Numbered from the stretch's first letter, positions 15,979 to 25,078 are shown. The stretch is 38,394 nucleotides of DNA from Xenococcaceae cyanobacterium MO_234.B1 (GCA_030064915.1 JASJEK010000005.1:1-38394), one strand, 5' to 3'. Program-made: numbers and translations. Notes: generated by a model from the sequence alone, not told the origin.

Positions 15979-16377
15979 ATGATATTACGTAAGAGAAAAA
16001 GATTTTATCGTCTCTCATTGAGATTGAGATTTATCAGTTTATGTTTAGTTACAACCATTAGTATTTTCTTTCTTTCCTCTGGATTACCAGTCGGGATGCT
16101 TCTAGCTCAAACTGCTCCCTGTACTACTGGGTTCTTATGTCAAGCTACCAATAAAATAGTATCTACCACACCATTCGATCAGAACGCAGATCTAATTAGG
16201 GCAATTTTTCTGGGGATTAATGCCTTGATTGGGGCAGCGATCGCGTGGAGGGCTTACAAGGTCTGGATAGCCCGAGAAAGTGGGGAAGAGTATCAAACAA
16301 TTATCACTAGTTCCGTAATAGGGGTAATAGGGTTACTTCTATTTGAATCTTTAATTAACTTTGTTATTGGCGCATAA
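15979..16377 (+). CDS. VirB2-like pilin subunit
   Basis: 132 residues. A basic N-terminus and long hydrophobic signal segment (FISLCLVTTISIFFLSSGLP) end near LLAQTA. A short loop with two cysteines follows, then two membrane helices (LIRAIFLGINALIGAAIAWR and IITSSVIGVIGLLLFESLIN) joined by a short polar turn. This signal-plus-two-helix layout and size are those of VirB2/TrbC pilins, which are processed in the inner membrane and assembled into the conjugative pilus. GAGG lies 6 bases before the ATG. It is the first gene of the secretion cluster, immediately upstream of virB4 as in other type IV systems. The assignment rests on topology and context rather than a signature motif. Confidence 0.8.
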   Translation: MILRKRKRFYRLSLRLRFISLCLVTTISIFFLSSGLPVGMLLAQTAPCTTGFLCQATNKIVSTTPFDQNADLIRAIFLGINALIGAAIAWRAYKVWIARESGEEYQTIITSSVIGVIGLLLFESLINFVIGA

Positions 16378-16387
16378 TAGTGGACTT

Positions 16388-16660
16388 CTTTTAGAAGTCG
16401 TGATGTCAGTCGTCAGAAGTCAGAAATAGTGGACTTCTTTTAGAAGTCGTGATGTCAGTCGTCGTGATGTCAGTCGTCGTGATGTCACCCACCCCTAACC
16501 CAACCCACCCCCGCCCCAACCCACCCCTAACCCCTCCGAGGAGGGGAACAGGAGGGGAGCCAGGAGGGGAAGTCAAAAGTCAACACCGTGGTTGGATTTT
16601 ATTGCGAGACCAGAACCCAATTCCCAACAAGAGTTTCTGACTTATCCGAACAGTGTTGAA
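16388..16660. repeat. Dispersed repeat cluster between virB2 and virB4
   Basis: Several copies of GTCGTGATGTCAGTC (about 16396-16490), then a C-rich ACCCACCCC/AACCCCTCCGAGGAGGGG tract, a copy of AAAAGTCAACACCGTGGTTGG (about 16573-16592, shared with 14920-14940), and a relic mobile-element end (16646-16658). No gene is supported. Confidence 0.65.
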
Positions 16661-16683
16661 TTGTATCTGAGAAAAAATTTAGT

Positions 16684-19600
16684 TTGCTATTACAAGAAGC
16701 TAAAGAAATTACGAATAAGGCTTTTGAGATGGATAATCAATCGAATAATGAAATCAAAGTAAGTAGAGCTTTAGGGAAATCGGGAAATCTTTTTTTTATT
16801 CCTGAACAGTACGTTTACCCTTTTTCCTTAATCACCATTGGTGTAATATTTGCCTATTGGTTAGTAGGAGCTATTTATCCTGTTGAGAAGACATTATTTT
16901 TAGGGATTTGGCTGAGTTTAATCATTACTTATTCTCTGTTTTATGGAAAGACCCCTTGGAAATTAGTCGGAGGTTTCCACGAGGCTCCTAATTGGATATT
17001 GGGATACTTATCATTCGACCCCAATCAACCCCAATTTAAAGCTAAAAAAAAGTTAGTCAATCAAAAAATTGGCTACGGTCAGAATAAGAGAAAAGTCGAG
17101 CCATTTGAAAAAAAGCTCCATTCGAGTTGTTTGGTAGAAATCCATAAAGGTTCTAATCAAATAGGAGCTTATTTACTAGAAAAGAACCAAAAATATCGGT
17201 TAGTTTTTGTCTGGGGATTTTCGGGGATTCGGAGTAATTTAGCTTCCTACAGCATTCAAGAAATTCTAGAGCTTTTAAAAGAAGGGCTAAAAGATTTACC
17301 AGGTAATGAGTCTTTAGTGTTTCGTTGTGGGAATTTTGCTGATAATAAAACTAAGGTTAATGAATTATCAAATTTAAGGAATCTCTCTAATAATAAGAGA
17401 GTGAGCTATTTGCTTAAAGCTTTAAAATTAAGGTTTGATGGCTTATTGAAAAAAGGCAAATTCAATGAAAGTGCTTGTTATATAGAATGTAGTTATACTC
17501 TAGATGACACGGGGATTAAAGGAAATGATTTAATTGAAAAGATCTTAGTAAGCCTCCAAGAATTATCCGATAGCATAGTAGGGAAAAAGCAGTCAAAAGA
17601 ACAAGCTAAATATAAACTTTTACTGGAAAAAGCTTATCAGGAAGGGTTTATTCTTTGGCGAGAATTCTTACAATCTAAATTGGGTTTAGATTACTATATA
17701 TATCCCCTAACTGCCTACGAGATCTATCAACGAGATTATCTAAAATACAATGACAGTGATCCGACTAAAAAAGTCCCCCAACTTCTGATTCTTAAACATA
17801 ATAAGCTGGAATTAGAAATCAATTCTCCCTATCATTTAACTACAGATATTTTCCATATAGGAAGTCCCGATGCAGATAAGCAATGGGTCTTTTTACCAGG
17901 GAAAAAGCTTTATGTAGGTGGAGTTGTCTATCATGAAAAGCCAGGGAAGTGGCAGGGAGTAAAAACTCAACTAGAAGCTGGTTCTTACTGTTTAAATCAC
18001 CCCAGTACTGTTAATACAGAAATCCTTATTGAGTTAACTCGTCCCAATCAAGAATTTTTACAAGTAAAAACCCAACAAAGAACTAAAGATAGTAATTCCA
18101 GTTTAAACCATGCTCAAAGGCGAAAAATAGTCGATGTAGGAGCTAACTATAATATCAAACAAAGTATGGAATTGGAAGAAAGTTTTTTAGAGGGAAGAGT
18201 TGCGATAAACGTGGCTTGGGTGGGATTAGTTTATCGTCAAACTCCAGAATCTTTAAGATTAGCTATAAATAGTTTTAGCAATTTATTTAGACAACCAGCA
18301 GTAGTCAAAAGAGAATTAGAATATTTTGACGAAATATGGTTAACAACTCTGCCTTTTCGCTGGGAAAATATGTTGTACAAATATAAACGTCGGCAGCAAT
18401 ATTGGTCCGAATCCACAGTATGTCTATTACCCCTCAATTTTGAATCAACAAAGGCCACTAAAGGTTTATGCCTAATTTCCGATAAAGGAGCAACTCCTTT
18501 ACATATTGATATCTATACAAAACAACCTCAACATACGGCTATCTTAGGAACCACAGGGTCAGGGAAATCGGTCTTGTTAAACGGTTTTGTTTTAATGGGA
18601 TTAGCTTATGGATTAGATGTAACCATTGTGGATAAAACTAGAGGAGATGGTACGGGAACTTTTGATGCCATTACCAATTTTTTGCAGGGTTCTTACTTTA
18701 ATACAATCCAAGAAAGTAACAATCTTTTTGAGAATGTTAATCCCCAATCAATTTTTAATTTGGAGAAAAGAGAAGCGGCGGAGAAAATTTTTAGAAGATT
18801 TTTAAAAACAGCATTAATGAGCTTGGTAATTAATAAAGATGAAGACAAAGAGAAAATTAGAAATTATCGCTCAGTACTCAGCCTCTCTTTACAAAACTTT
18901 TTCCAAGATATAACGATTCAAAATCGTTATAGGGCAGCACATCGACAGGGTATCGGCTCGGGAAGTTGGCAAGATATTCCGACGATGAAAGATTTTCTGG
19001 GTTTTATTCGAGCCGACTATCAAGGTACAGAACCACCAGCAGCCCTAATTAATGCCGCCGCTGAAATCAAGTATCAACTTCAAGTAATAGTAGAAAGTCC
19101 TTTTGGTCAAATTATTTCTACTCCTTCTACTTTTGAAACTGGGAACAAATTAGTGGTCTATGGCATCGGGGACGTGGAAGAAGAAGAGATGACTCCTATC
19201 GCTTTATCCGCTTATTCAGCAGCAATTAGAAAGTCTCTTCGTTCCCCGAGATCCCTATTTTGTATGGATGAGGCGAGTAACTTGGGAAGTAACTTTGATT
19301 GTTATGGGGAAACACTACGTTCTTTTTGTTCTAGGGGTCGTAAAGAAGGAGTATCGGTAATTTATGGAGGACAGGATTTAGACAGTATTAATGCTCTGCC
19401 CAATTCAGCTCAAATTATTGAAAATACTTCTAACTTTTTCATAGGAAAATTGAATAGCTCTGCTTTAGAATTATTAGAGAAGAAATTAGATATCCCCCGC
19501 AATATTTCTCGGCAAAATACTTTAGATAGTTTTTCTAATAAGAATGACAATTCAACGCCTTGGCTGCTGAAGTCTGGCTCAACTCTTAGTTGGGCTCACT

Positions 19601-19737
19601 ATTATCCTTCACTGCAAGAATTATGCCTAATTAAGAATGAACCAGAGTTTGTCCAACTCAGAAATGAGTATTTTGATAGATATGAAAATCCCTACGAAGC
19701 TATAGCAAATTTAGTCAAAAAAATCACAAATAACTAA
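16684..19737 (+). CDS. virB4: VirB4-family conjugative ATPase
   Basis: The large ATPase that energises pilus assembly and substrate transfer at the inner face of the cytoplasmic membrane. Two membrane helices near the N-terminus (about 38-92) suggest a built-in VirB3-like anchor, as no separate virB3 is seen. The C-terminal half carries Walker A GTTGSGKS (622-629), Walker B with Asp862-Glu863 (FCMDEAS) and a GGQDLDSI segment. The longest frame begins at TTG 16684 (1017 residues). ATG 16729 (MDNQSNNE) is the better start, with AAGG about 8 bases upstream, which shortens it by 15 residues. It lies 306 bp after virB2, the gap being filled with repeats, and 11 bp before the next gene. Confidence 0.93.
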   Translation: MLLQEAKEITNKAFEMDNQSNNEIKVSRALGKSGNLFFIPEQYVYPFSLITIGVIFAYWLVGAIYPVEKTLFLGIWLSLIITYSLFYGKTPWKLVGGFHEAPNWILGYLSFDPNQPQFKAKKKLVNQKIGYGQNKRKVEPFEKKLHSSCLVEIHKGSNQIGAYLLEKNQKYRLVFVWGFSGIRSNLASYSIQEILELLKEGLKDLPGNESLVFRCGNFADNKTKVNELSNLRNLSNNKRVSYLLKALKLRFDGLLKKGKFNESACYIECSYTLDDTGIKGNDLIEKILVSLQELSDSIVGKKQSKEQAKYKLLLEKAYQEGFILWREFLQSKLGLDYYIYPLTAYEIYQRDYLKYNDSDPTKKVPQLLILKHNKLELEINSPYHLTTDIFHIGSPDADKQWVFLPGKKLYVGGVVYHEKPGKWQGVKTQLEAGSYCLNHPSTVNTEILIELTRPNQEFLQVKTQQRTKDSNSSLNHAQRRKIVDVGANYNIKQSMELEESFLEGRVAINVAWVGLVYRQTPESLRLAINSFSNLFRQPAVVKRELEYFDEIWLTTLPFRWENMLYKYKRRQQYWSESTVCLLPLNFESTKATKGLCLISDKGATPLHIDIYTKQPQHTAILGTTGSGKSVLLNGFVLMGLAYGLDVTIVDKTRGDGTGTFDAITNFLQGSYFNTIQESNNLFENVNPQSIFNLEKREAAEKIFRRFLKTALMSLVINKDEDKEKIRNYRSVLSLSLQNFFQDITIQNRYRAAHRQGIGSGSWQDIPTMKDFLGFIRADYQGTEPPAALINAAAEIKYQLQVIVESPFGQIISTPSTFETGNKLVVYGIGDVEEEEMTPIALSAYSAAIRKSLRSPRSLFCMDEASNLGSNFDCYGETLRSFCSRGRKEGVSVIYGGQDLDSINALPNSAQIIENTSNFFIGKLNSSALELLEKKLDIPRNISRQNTLDSFSNKNDNSTPWLLKSGSTLSWAHYYPSLQELCLIKNEPEFVQLRNEYFDRYENPYEAIANLVKKITNN

Positions 19738-19748
19738 TCTTTAAAGCC

Positions 19749-20597
19749 ATGAAAAAAGCCAAAGTCTTGCTGTTAGTGTCTTCTTTAGTTATTGGTTATG
19801 GTTCACCAGCCATCGCCCAAACCCAAGATATTCAAGGAGATTCAATTACAGAGATTCAAAATAGTGCAATCTCCCCAAAAATCTTCGGTAATAATATTTA
19901 TAGTCAGACAAGTCAGGGGGTAAATTTGTTCGGGATAAATCTTGATTCTTATTTAACTTCTGTGCAAGATTTTTTTCTCGAGCGAATAGCCAAACAAATC
20001 AATTTAGAAAATCCTCAATCAGATATATTTTTTTCAGTTTTGAATCAACATGTCTTGGCAGGAATCAGCTCGAAGCTTGGGGATTTATTTGGGGTTTTGG
20101 GTTATCCAAATCCTAATGAAATAAGTGAACAAGTCCCCGAAATAATTGTCAATACTGAAACCGAGCCCCTAGAAGAATTTACGACTTTTGGCAAAAAAGA
20201 ATTAGCCATAGCTGCTAGTAAAAAAATGTTAACAGAAGCCTATCTAGAATCTCGATTAGGGGATGAAGCTCAAGAGCAAAAAAAACAGCAATTAGTGATT
20301 GTCTCCGATTTAGCTAACCATTCTGTGACTGCTGCTACAACGGCTAACAGTCAAAATGTTACTCAAGATGTGCTTAAACAAGTTGCCATTCAAAATGCCA
20401 ATCAAGCTTTGATTAATCAAGCTATGTACGCGGAGCTTACTCAAATAGAAATGAATCAAAATATGTCTCTTAATGAGTTGTCTAAAATTTCTCATAATTT
20501 AGACAAGAAAGATTGGGAAGATACGGTTAATTCCACTGCAAGTCGAGTATCTCTAGTACAAGCAATTACTCAATTTAGTTCCCTTTTTTACAGGTAA
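19749..20597 (+). CDS. VirB5/TrbJ-like secreted protein
   Basis: 282 residues with a classical signal peptide (MKKAKVLLLVSSLVIGYGSP, then AIAQ). The mature protein is polar and helical. The C-terminal third (VTQDVLKQVAIQNANQALIN, MYAELTQIEMNQNMSLNELS) resembles the long helices of VirB5/TrbJ minor pilins, which sit at the pilus tip. Its position between virB4 and virB6 supports that. Similarity is structural and positional only. The TAA stop codon lies inside the first heptamer of the STRR element that follows, so the C-terminus may have been changed by that element. Confidence 0.7.
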   Translation: MKKAKVLLLVSSLVIGYGSPAIAQTQDIQGDSITEIQNSAISPKIFGNNIYSQTSQGVNLFGINLDSYLTSVQDFFLERIAKQINLENPQSDIFFSVLNQHVLAGISSKLGDLFGVLGYPNPNEISEQVPEIIVNTETEPLEEFTTFGKKELAIAASKKMLTEAYLESRLGDEAQEQKKQQLVIVSDLANHSVTAATTANSQNVTQDVLKQVAIQNANQALINQAMYAELTQIEMNQNMSLNELSKISHNLDKKDWEDTVNSTASRVSLVQAITQFSSLFYR

Positions 20598-20778
20598 TAG
20601 GTAATGGGTAATAGGTAATAGGTATTGTCAAGCCAAGACTTGTGTAAAAACCGACAAATTAAATAAAGGTTCGAGGCGAATGCTAGAACACTTAGACTTA
20701 AAAACTTGAAGTTATGGATGCTTATCCAAAACCGCTCTGAAAGTCACCTATTACCTATTACCTATTACCTATTACCTA
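20592..20778. repeat. STRR-armed fold-back element 3, between virB5 and virB6
   Basis: The left arm is GGTAATA heptamers (20592-20626), the right arm is TATTACC heptamers (20746-20778), and about 120 bases lie between. The arms are complementary and could form a long hairpin in the polycistronic mRNA. The left arm supplies the stop codon of the upstream gene. Confidence 0.8.
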
Positions 20779-20816
20779 AACAAGACCAAGTTTAATAGCA
20801 CTTATACAAGAGTCTA

Positions 20817-21887
20817 ATGAATATTCAACTATCTTTATTTATGGCTCAAACTAGCTCCCAGGAATTTCTTGAAAAAAATCGAGATCTTAGTCAACTATTA
20901 GCTAATTCTTTCGATGATGTCTGGCAAGAAACAATTAATAGTGATTTGTTCGTTCGGACAGCTTTTTTTGGTGCAATACTTGCTGCTTTGGCTTTAGCAA
21001 TATTTGCCTATCAGTGGTTGGAATATCAATATGGTCAACGGGGTTATTTGGATTGGTCATCGATTATTATTCCCGTATTTTTAGTGATTTTATTAGCCAA
21101 ACCTGTTAATAAACCAATTTTCTTGGGGGAAGTATTATTAGCTTTTAGGGATATGGGGAATGGGATCAGTACAGAACTTTTAAACCTTTTATCCAAAGAC
21201 TTAACTACCTCGAAAGCTGCTGATATTGGTGCAGTTAAAACCATGATGGAGTTAATAGCTTCTGATGCGGTACAAACCTGTGCTGCTATTGGGGAACAAG
21301 ATTTAAGAAATGATTGTTTTGTGGATGCAGAACAACAAATATTGCAAATCGTCAATCAATATAAAGACCCCAATCCAGTTAAGGAAAATTGGGCTACCAA
21401 GCTCGGAAGAGAACTGAGCCAAAAAATCCAGAATGCGATGGGTTCTAGTTATGCTAATTCCCGTTGGTTTGGTCGGCTATTCAGTGGTTTTGGTCTTTCC
21501 TTTCAATCAGCTAATAGTTTTGCCGTTCCGATCTTGTTTCTATCTATAGGTTATGCCTTCTATTGGGTCTTGGAATTAATTGCCATATTAACAGCTTTAA
21601 CCAGCCCAATTTTTTTAGGAATTTCTTTATATTCTATTGGTCATAAACCATTTTTGCTGTCTTTAAGTTTATTGTGGGGAGTTTGGTTGGCTAAATTCTG
21701 TTATTCCCTAGTCATTGGATTTACGGGGTTACTAATGTCTCTAACTCCATCTAGTTCCACCTTATTATTTCCTTTAATAGCTGGAATTTTTGGTCCCATA
21801 ATCGCTTTTATTATGGGTGCTGGTGGGGGGTTGGCTTTATTTTCTCTGTTTACTGGTGCCGGGGTATTAGCTTTAAGTCGTCGCTAA
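20817..21887 (+). CDS. VirB6/TrbL-like inner-membrane channel protein
   Basis: 356 residues with multiple membrane helices: about 50-70, 80-100, 235-260 (ILFLSIGYAFYWVLELIAIL), 262-285, 290-315 and 325-350 (glycine-rich FIMGAGGGLALFSLFTGAGV). A soluble loop of about 130 residues with two cysteines lies between the N- and C-terminal helix groups. This is the usual pattern of VirB6/TrbL, the polytopic component that passes DNA across the inner membrane. The longest frame starts at ATG 20817; a second in-frame ATG at 20841 (MAQTSSQ) is possible. It follows the STRR element and is 15 bp from the next gene. Confidence 0.85.
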   Translation: MNIQLSLFMAQTSSQEFLEKNRDLSQLLANSFDDVWQETINSDLFVRTAFFGAILAALALAIFAYQWLEYQYGQRGYLDWSSIIIPVFLVILLAKPVNKPIFLGEVLLAFRDMGNGISTELLNLLSKDLTTSKAADIGAVKTMMELIASDAVQTCAAIGEQDLRNDCFVDAEQQILQIVNQYKDPNPVKENWATKLGRELSQKIQNAMGSSYANSRWFGRLFSGFGLSFQSANSFAVPILFLSIGYAFYWVLELIAILTALTSPIFLGISLYSIGHKPFLLSLSLLWGVWLAKFCYSLVIGFTGLLMSLTPSSSTLLFPLIAGIFGPIIAFIMGAGGGLALFSLFTGAGVLALSRR

Positions 21888-21902
21888 AATTTAATCGAGG
21901 TT

Positions 21903-22679
21903 ATGATGATAAACTCTAACTCAAAAACTCTAGTTAATAAATTAGCTTCGGCTAAAAATATTAACTATACTCCTCTCTTTTTAATTCTGATTCTCACCTT
22001 ACAAATTATTAGTATAATTCAACTAATGTTTCAGGGTTCGTTATTATTACAAGAACTGAATGAACCGGCTTCTAGATTTGTCGAGTTAGCTAATGGTCAA
22101 ACCGTTAAAACTACACCAATTGATTCTAGAGAGCGTTCGACTGAAGTAATAGATAAGTTTACCAGAACCATGATGGAGATGCTGTTTTCGGCTTCTAACA
22201 CCATTATTGACTCACAAGGCAAGACGATTCAGGAGCTTGGGGTAGAAATTAATGGTCAAACTACCAGTGAACGGACTGCTATAGCTTTACTCTTTGTCGA
22301 ACCAGAAATTTTGCCGATTCTGTTAGAAGATATAGCTCAAGTTACATCCCCAGAAATTTTTCAAGGGAAATCAACCAGGGTACTCAAAATCAGATATTTG
22401 TCTAAACCTAGAAAAATCGAAAATCAAGAAGGGCAATGGGAATTAGAAATGGTGGCGAATCTCTATTCCTATGAGCGCCAAGAGCAAAAATTATTGGCTA
22501 GTAAATTTAATAAAAAAATTCGCTTGAGAATAGTAGATTATCCCACAGATACATTTCAAGCTTTTTCCCTTAATTTGAATCAACAACTCCTGAATTTAAT
22601 GGATAAAGAATATCTTAAACAAGTATTTGGGGAATTGAGTAACGCCGGTCTGGAAATTAGTTTGATTTCTCCACTTTGA
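21903..22679 (+). CDS. VirB8/TrbF-like periplasmic assembly protein
   Basis: 258 residues: a short cytoplasmic start, one membrane helix (about 24-45, PLFLILILTLQIISIIQLMF) and a periplasmic domain of about 200 residues. Near the end, WELEMVANLYSYERQEQKLL then NKKIRLRIVDYPTD is compatible with the strand-rich NTF2-like fold of VirB8/TrbF. Location between virB6 and virB10 matches the VirB8 slot. ATG 21906 (MINSN) is the likelier start, because GAGG at 21897-21900 is only two bases from the first ATG and five from the second. The assignment is by topology and gene order. Confidence 0.7.
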   Translation: MMINSNSKTLVNKLASAKNINYTPLFLILILTLQIISIIQLMFQGSLLLQELNEPASRFVELANGQTVKTTPIDSRERSTEVIDKFTRTMMEMLFSASNTIIDSQGKTIQELGVEINGQTTSERTAIALLFVEPEILPILLEDIAQVTSPEIFQGKSTRVLKIRYLSKPRKIENQEGQWELEMVANLYSYERQEQKLLASKFNKKIRLRIVDYPTDTFQAFSLNLNQQLLNLMDKEYLKQVFGELSNAGLEISLISPL

Positions 22680-22752
22680 ATTCAGCCCTAAGGGCATTAT
22701 TCACGAAGTCAGAAGTCAGTCGTCGTGATGTCAGTCGTCGTGATGTCAGTCG

Positions 22753-22812
22753 TTTTACCTCTGCGTAAACTCAGAGGATTCAAATAATGAATATGTAAAT
22801 TTAGAGGTAAAA
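22753..22812 (+). promoter_or_regulatory. Hairpin that can hide the virB10 ribosome-binding site
   Basis: TTTTACCTCT (22753-22762) is the perfect complement of AGAGGTAAAA (22803-22812), which contains the Shine-Dalgarno-like AGAGG (22803-22807) of virB10. A second CAGAGG (22772-22777) can pair with the same CCTCTG (22758-22763), so two structures compete. Just upstream (22705-22752) are three GTCGTGATGTCAGTC-type repeats. Confidence 0.55.
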
Positions 22813-22815
22813 GCT

Positions 22816-24294
22816 ATGGTAGCTACACCAGAAAAACTAACAACTGAATTTTATATACCCGAAAAAGATGGAACCCAAAAAGAAAAAGATTGGGATGATT
22901 TTTTACCCGATGAAACTCTAGATGAAGCAGCAACAGAAGTAACTTATGAAGATAAGGATTCTGATATAGATATTCCGGAAGATCCTTACAAAGTCAGAAC
23001 TAAAAGAACTTTTGTGAACAATCCTTACAATAAGGCCATAATTGCTCTGGGATTAGTAGGAACGGGAGTTTTTTTGTTTATGCAGTTGATTCGTCTAATC
23101 ACAGGAGGTTATGTGATTAGTCAGGAGACATCTTTATCTCCAGCATTCGAGCCACAACCAGAAGCAAGTAGTGTTTTTGATTCGGAGCCTGAAATAGTTA
23201 ATGATGATTTGAGAATCCATCAGGCTCTCAATGAACAAAGTAATGAAATTAAAGAAGTTGAACAATTTAATCAAAAAGTAGCTCAAACCTCTGAGCCAGT
23301 AGGTCAACCTTCAACTCCCCCAACTCCTACAGCCCAAGCACCTGCACCATCACCGCAACCAACTCCCGTTAGAACTGTCAGTTATACACCCCAGGCGCAA
23401 CCCCAACCAACTCCTGTTTCCATCAAACCCAAAGTTGAAAAAAAAGACCCGATGGAGCAATGGTTACTGGCAGCTAATATGGGCAGTTATGGAGCAACAA
23501 ACCTCAATGATCAACAGGCTTCTTATCCCAACCCTGATAATTATTCTTCTAAGCAAAAACCGGAAAAAGTAGTACCAGTTAGCTATCCACTCCTGAAAAC
23601 TCCGACTCAACGAGAAACACTATCTGCTTCTAAGGAAAATAAGAGTTATTCATCTTTATCATCGGACGAATTTAAGAGAGGGACTAGGGTTAAAGGAGAA
23701 ATCGAATTACCCATTATTTGGATGTTAGAAGCTGGTCAATATAATCAACAACGGGATTATTTGATTAGACTCAAATCGGCAATGAGGGGAGCAAATGGAC
23801 AAGAAATAGTCCCCAAAGGTTCATTAGCTGTAGTTAAAGCTCAACAATTTTTCGGCAGTACGGGTTTGATTCAACTAGAAGTTAGGTCAATAATCATGGA
23901 AAAAAACGGTCAGACCCAAGAATATTTGGTTCCGGCTAATTCTCTCGTAGTTTTGGATGAAGACGGTGGAATTTTGTCAGCCAAAGCCGAAAAAGCTAGT
24001 AACGTCTCTAGGGAAGCTGGGGCTTTTTTACTTTCAGGGATTAGTCGTGCTGCTTCTGTAATGAATAGTCCTAACTCTACTTTCTATAGTTCTTTTGGCA
24101 GTTCTACTACTTATGGCGATGGCGACGTGGTATCCGGTTTTATTAAAGGGGCTACCAATTCAGCCGTTAATTCGATACAGCAACGGCAAGCAAGGGTCAG
24201 AAATCGGCCTCAATCCCAATCAACGGTTTACGTGATTGATGGGGGAACAGAGGTTCAATTAGTCGTTAACAAATCTTTTTCTTTGGAACCATGA
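22816..24294 (+). CDS. virB10: VirB10/TrbI-like channel protein
   Basis: 492 residues. Acidic cytoplasmic N-terminus (about 1-70), one membrane helix (AIIALGLVGTGVFLFMQLIR, about 74-95), and a long Pro/Gln-rich periplasmic stretch (about 140-270, with PTPTAQAPAPSPQPTPV). The C-terminal TrbI/VirB10 beta-barrel-type domain begins near GTRVKGEIELPIIW (about 293) and includes VPKGSLAVVKAQQF and a C-terminal VQLVVNKSF. VirB10 spans both membranes and gates the outer pore. AGAGG lies 8 bases before the ATG. It overlaps the next gene by four bases (ATGA), so the two are translationally coupled. Confidence 0.92.
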   Translation: MVATPEKLTTEFYIPEKDGTQKEKDWDDFLPDETLDEAATEVTYEDKDSDIDIPEDPYKVRTKRTFVNNPYNKAIIALGLVGTGVFLFMQLIRLITGGYVISQETSLSPAFEPQPEASSVFDSEPEIVNDDLRIHQALNEQSNEIKEVEQFNQKVAQTSEPVGQPSTPPTPTAQAPAPSPQPTPVRTVSYTPQAQPQPTPVSIKPKVEKKDPMEQWLLAANMGSYGATNLNDQQASYPNPDNYSSKQKPEKVVPVSYPLLKTPTQRETLSASKENKSYSSLSSDEFKRGTRVKGEIELPIIWMLEAGQYNQQRDYLIRLKSAMRGANGQEIVPKGSLAVVKAQQFFGSTGLIQLEVRSIIMEKNGQTQEYLVPANSLVVLDEDGGILSAKAEKASNVSREAGAFLLSGISRAASVMNSPNSTFYSSFGSSTTYGDGDVVSGFIKGATNSAVNSIQQRQARVRNRPQSQSTVYVIDGGTEVQLVVNKSFSLEP

Positions 24295-24860
24295 AACATC
24301 TAATTATTAAATTTATCCTTCTTGGGAGTTTTCTGTTTCCCCTGTCCGCACTGGCTTCTGGAACAAGAAGAATCGCGACAACTGATGCTCAAGGATTAAA
24401 TGGTCGGACAATTCAATTGCTGGTTTATCCTGGTTATGACTTAACCATCGATTTTCTGGAACTAGATGAAATTATCGTTGATGCGACCCCAGGAGATCCT
24501 AGTTCTTTCACCTTCAACGGTCTAGTGGGGAACTTATGCCCGAAATTTGCTTCTGGCCAATGCGATGGTAATGGCTCTCGATTAATCAGGATTAGACAGA
24601 TTAAACCCATCGAGTTTGAAAATATAACTTCGAGTCGGGATGGCAGTACCACATTAACTTTAGTAACTGACGGGCCGCAAGGATTTAAAGTCTATAAATT
24701 TATTTTGAAAAAAGGGCGAGGAACCCCGGCTTTTAACCATTTAAAGATTACTCCAGACCCAGAAAAAACTCCTCTTACTCTCATAGATGAATCTCTGAGT
24801 GAAGAAGAACTGGAGCGAGCTAGACGGCGCTGGAAAAGAAGGGCTCCAATGAAACTATGA
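24291..24860 (+). CDS. VirB9/TrbG-like outer-channel protein
   Basis: 189 residues with a signal peptide (FILLGSFLFPLSALAS) and a strand-rich mature domain. The segment STTLTLVTDGPQGFKVYKFI resembles the N-terminal domain of VirB9/TrbG, which lines the periplasmic channel with VirB10. It is shorter than typical VirB9 (about 270-300 residues) and ends in a basic helix (EELERARRRWKRRAPMKL). The stop codon lies at the first bases of a mobile element, so the gene may be truncated by that insertion. The order VirB10 then VirB9 is the reverse of the Agrobacterium arrangement. Confidence 0.65.
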   Translation: MKHLIIKFILLGSFLFPLSALASGTRRIATTDAQGLNGRTIQLLVYPGYDLTIDFLELDEIIVDATPGDPSSFTFNGLVGNLCPKFASGQCDGNGSRLIRIRQIKPIEFENITSSRDGSTTLTLVTDGPQGFKVYKFILKKGRGTPAFNHLKITPDPEKTPLTLIDESLSEEELERARRRWKRRAPMKL

Positions 24861-25078
24861 CAAAGATGGACAGGCGCGGAAGGGGGCTTGTATTCTACAA
24901 TAATCTGATTTGTTACTTACATCTAAGTCTATTTAAGCCCCCTTCGCGGACTGCTTCGCCCCTAATTTAATACAATTGAACTGAAAAAGTCTTGAAAAAT
25001 AGGGGCGAAGCAGTCCTTCATCACCATAAAATCATTGGATTCAAACCTTTAATATATGGAAGCCTGTCCATCTTTGTC
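24859..25078. mobile_element. MITE-like element with 17-bp terminal repeats
   Basis: The ends GACAAAGATGGACAGGC (24859-24875) and GCCTGTCCATCTTTGTC (25062-25078) are perfect complements. Inside are two further hairpins: AAGGGGGCTT/AAGCCCCCTT arms (24880-24889 with about 24935-24944), and a perfect 17-bp pair, GGACTGCTTCGCCCCTA (24948-24964) with TAGGGGCGAAGCAGTCC (25000-25016). It is non-coding, 220 bp, and sits between the VirB9-like and M23 genes. The virB9-like stop codon overlaps its first base. Confidence 0.8.

Noticed and set aside
16449-16640. 63-residue plus-strand ORF
   Set aside because: It is built from dispersed GTCGTGATGTCAGTC repeats and a C-rich repeat (VVMSVVVMSPTPNPTHPRP); no protein character.
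25000-25050. tRNA-like GGATTCAAACC segment
   Set aside because: No cloverleaf can be drawn around it; it lies within the MITE at 24859-25078.
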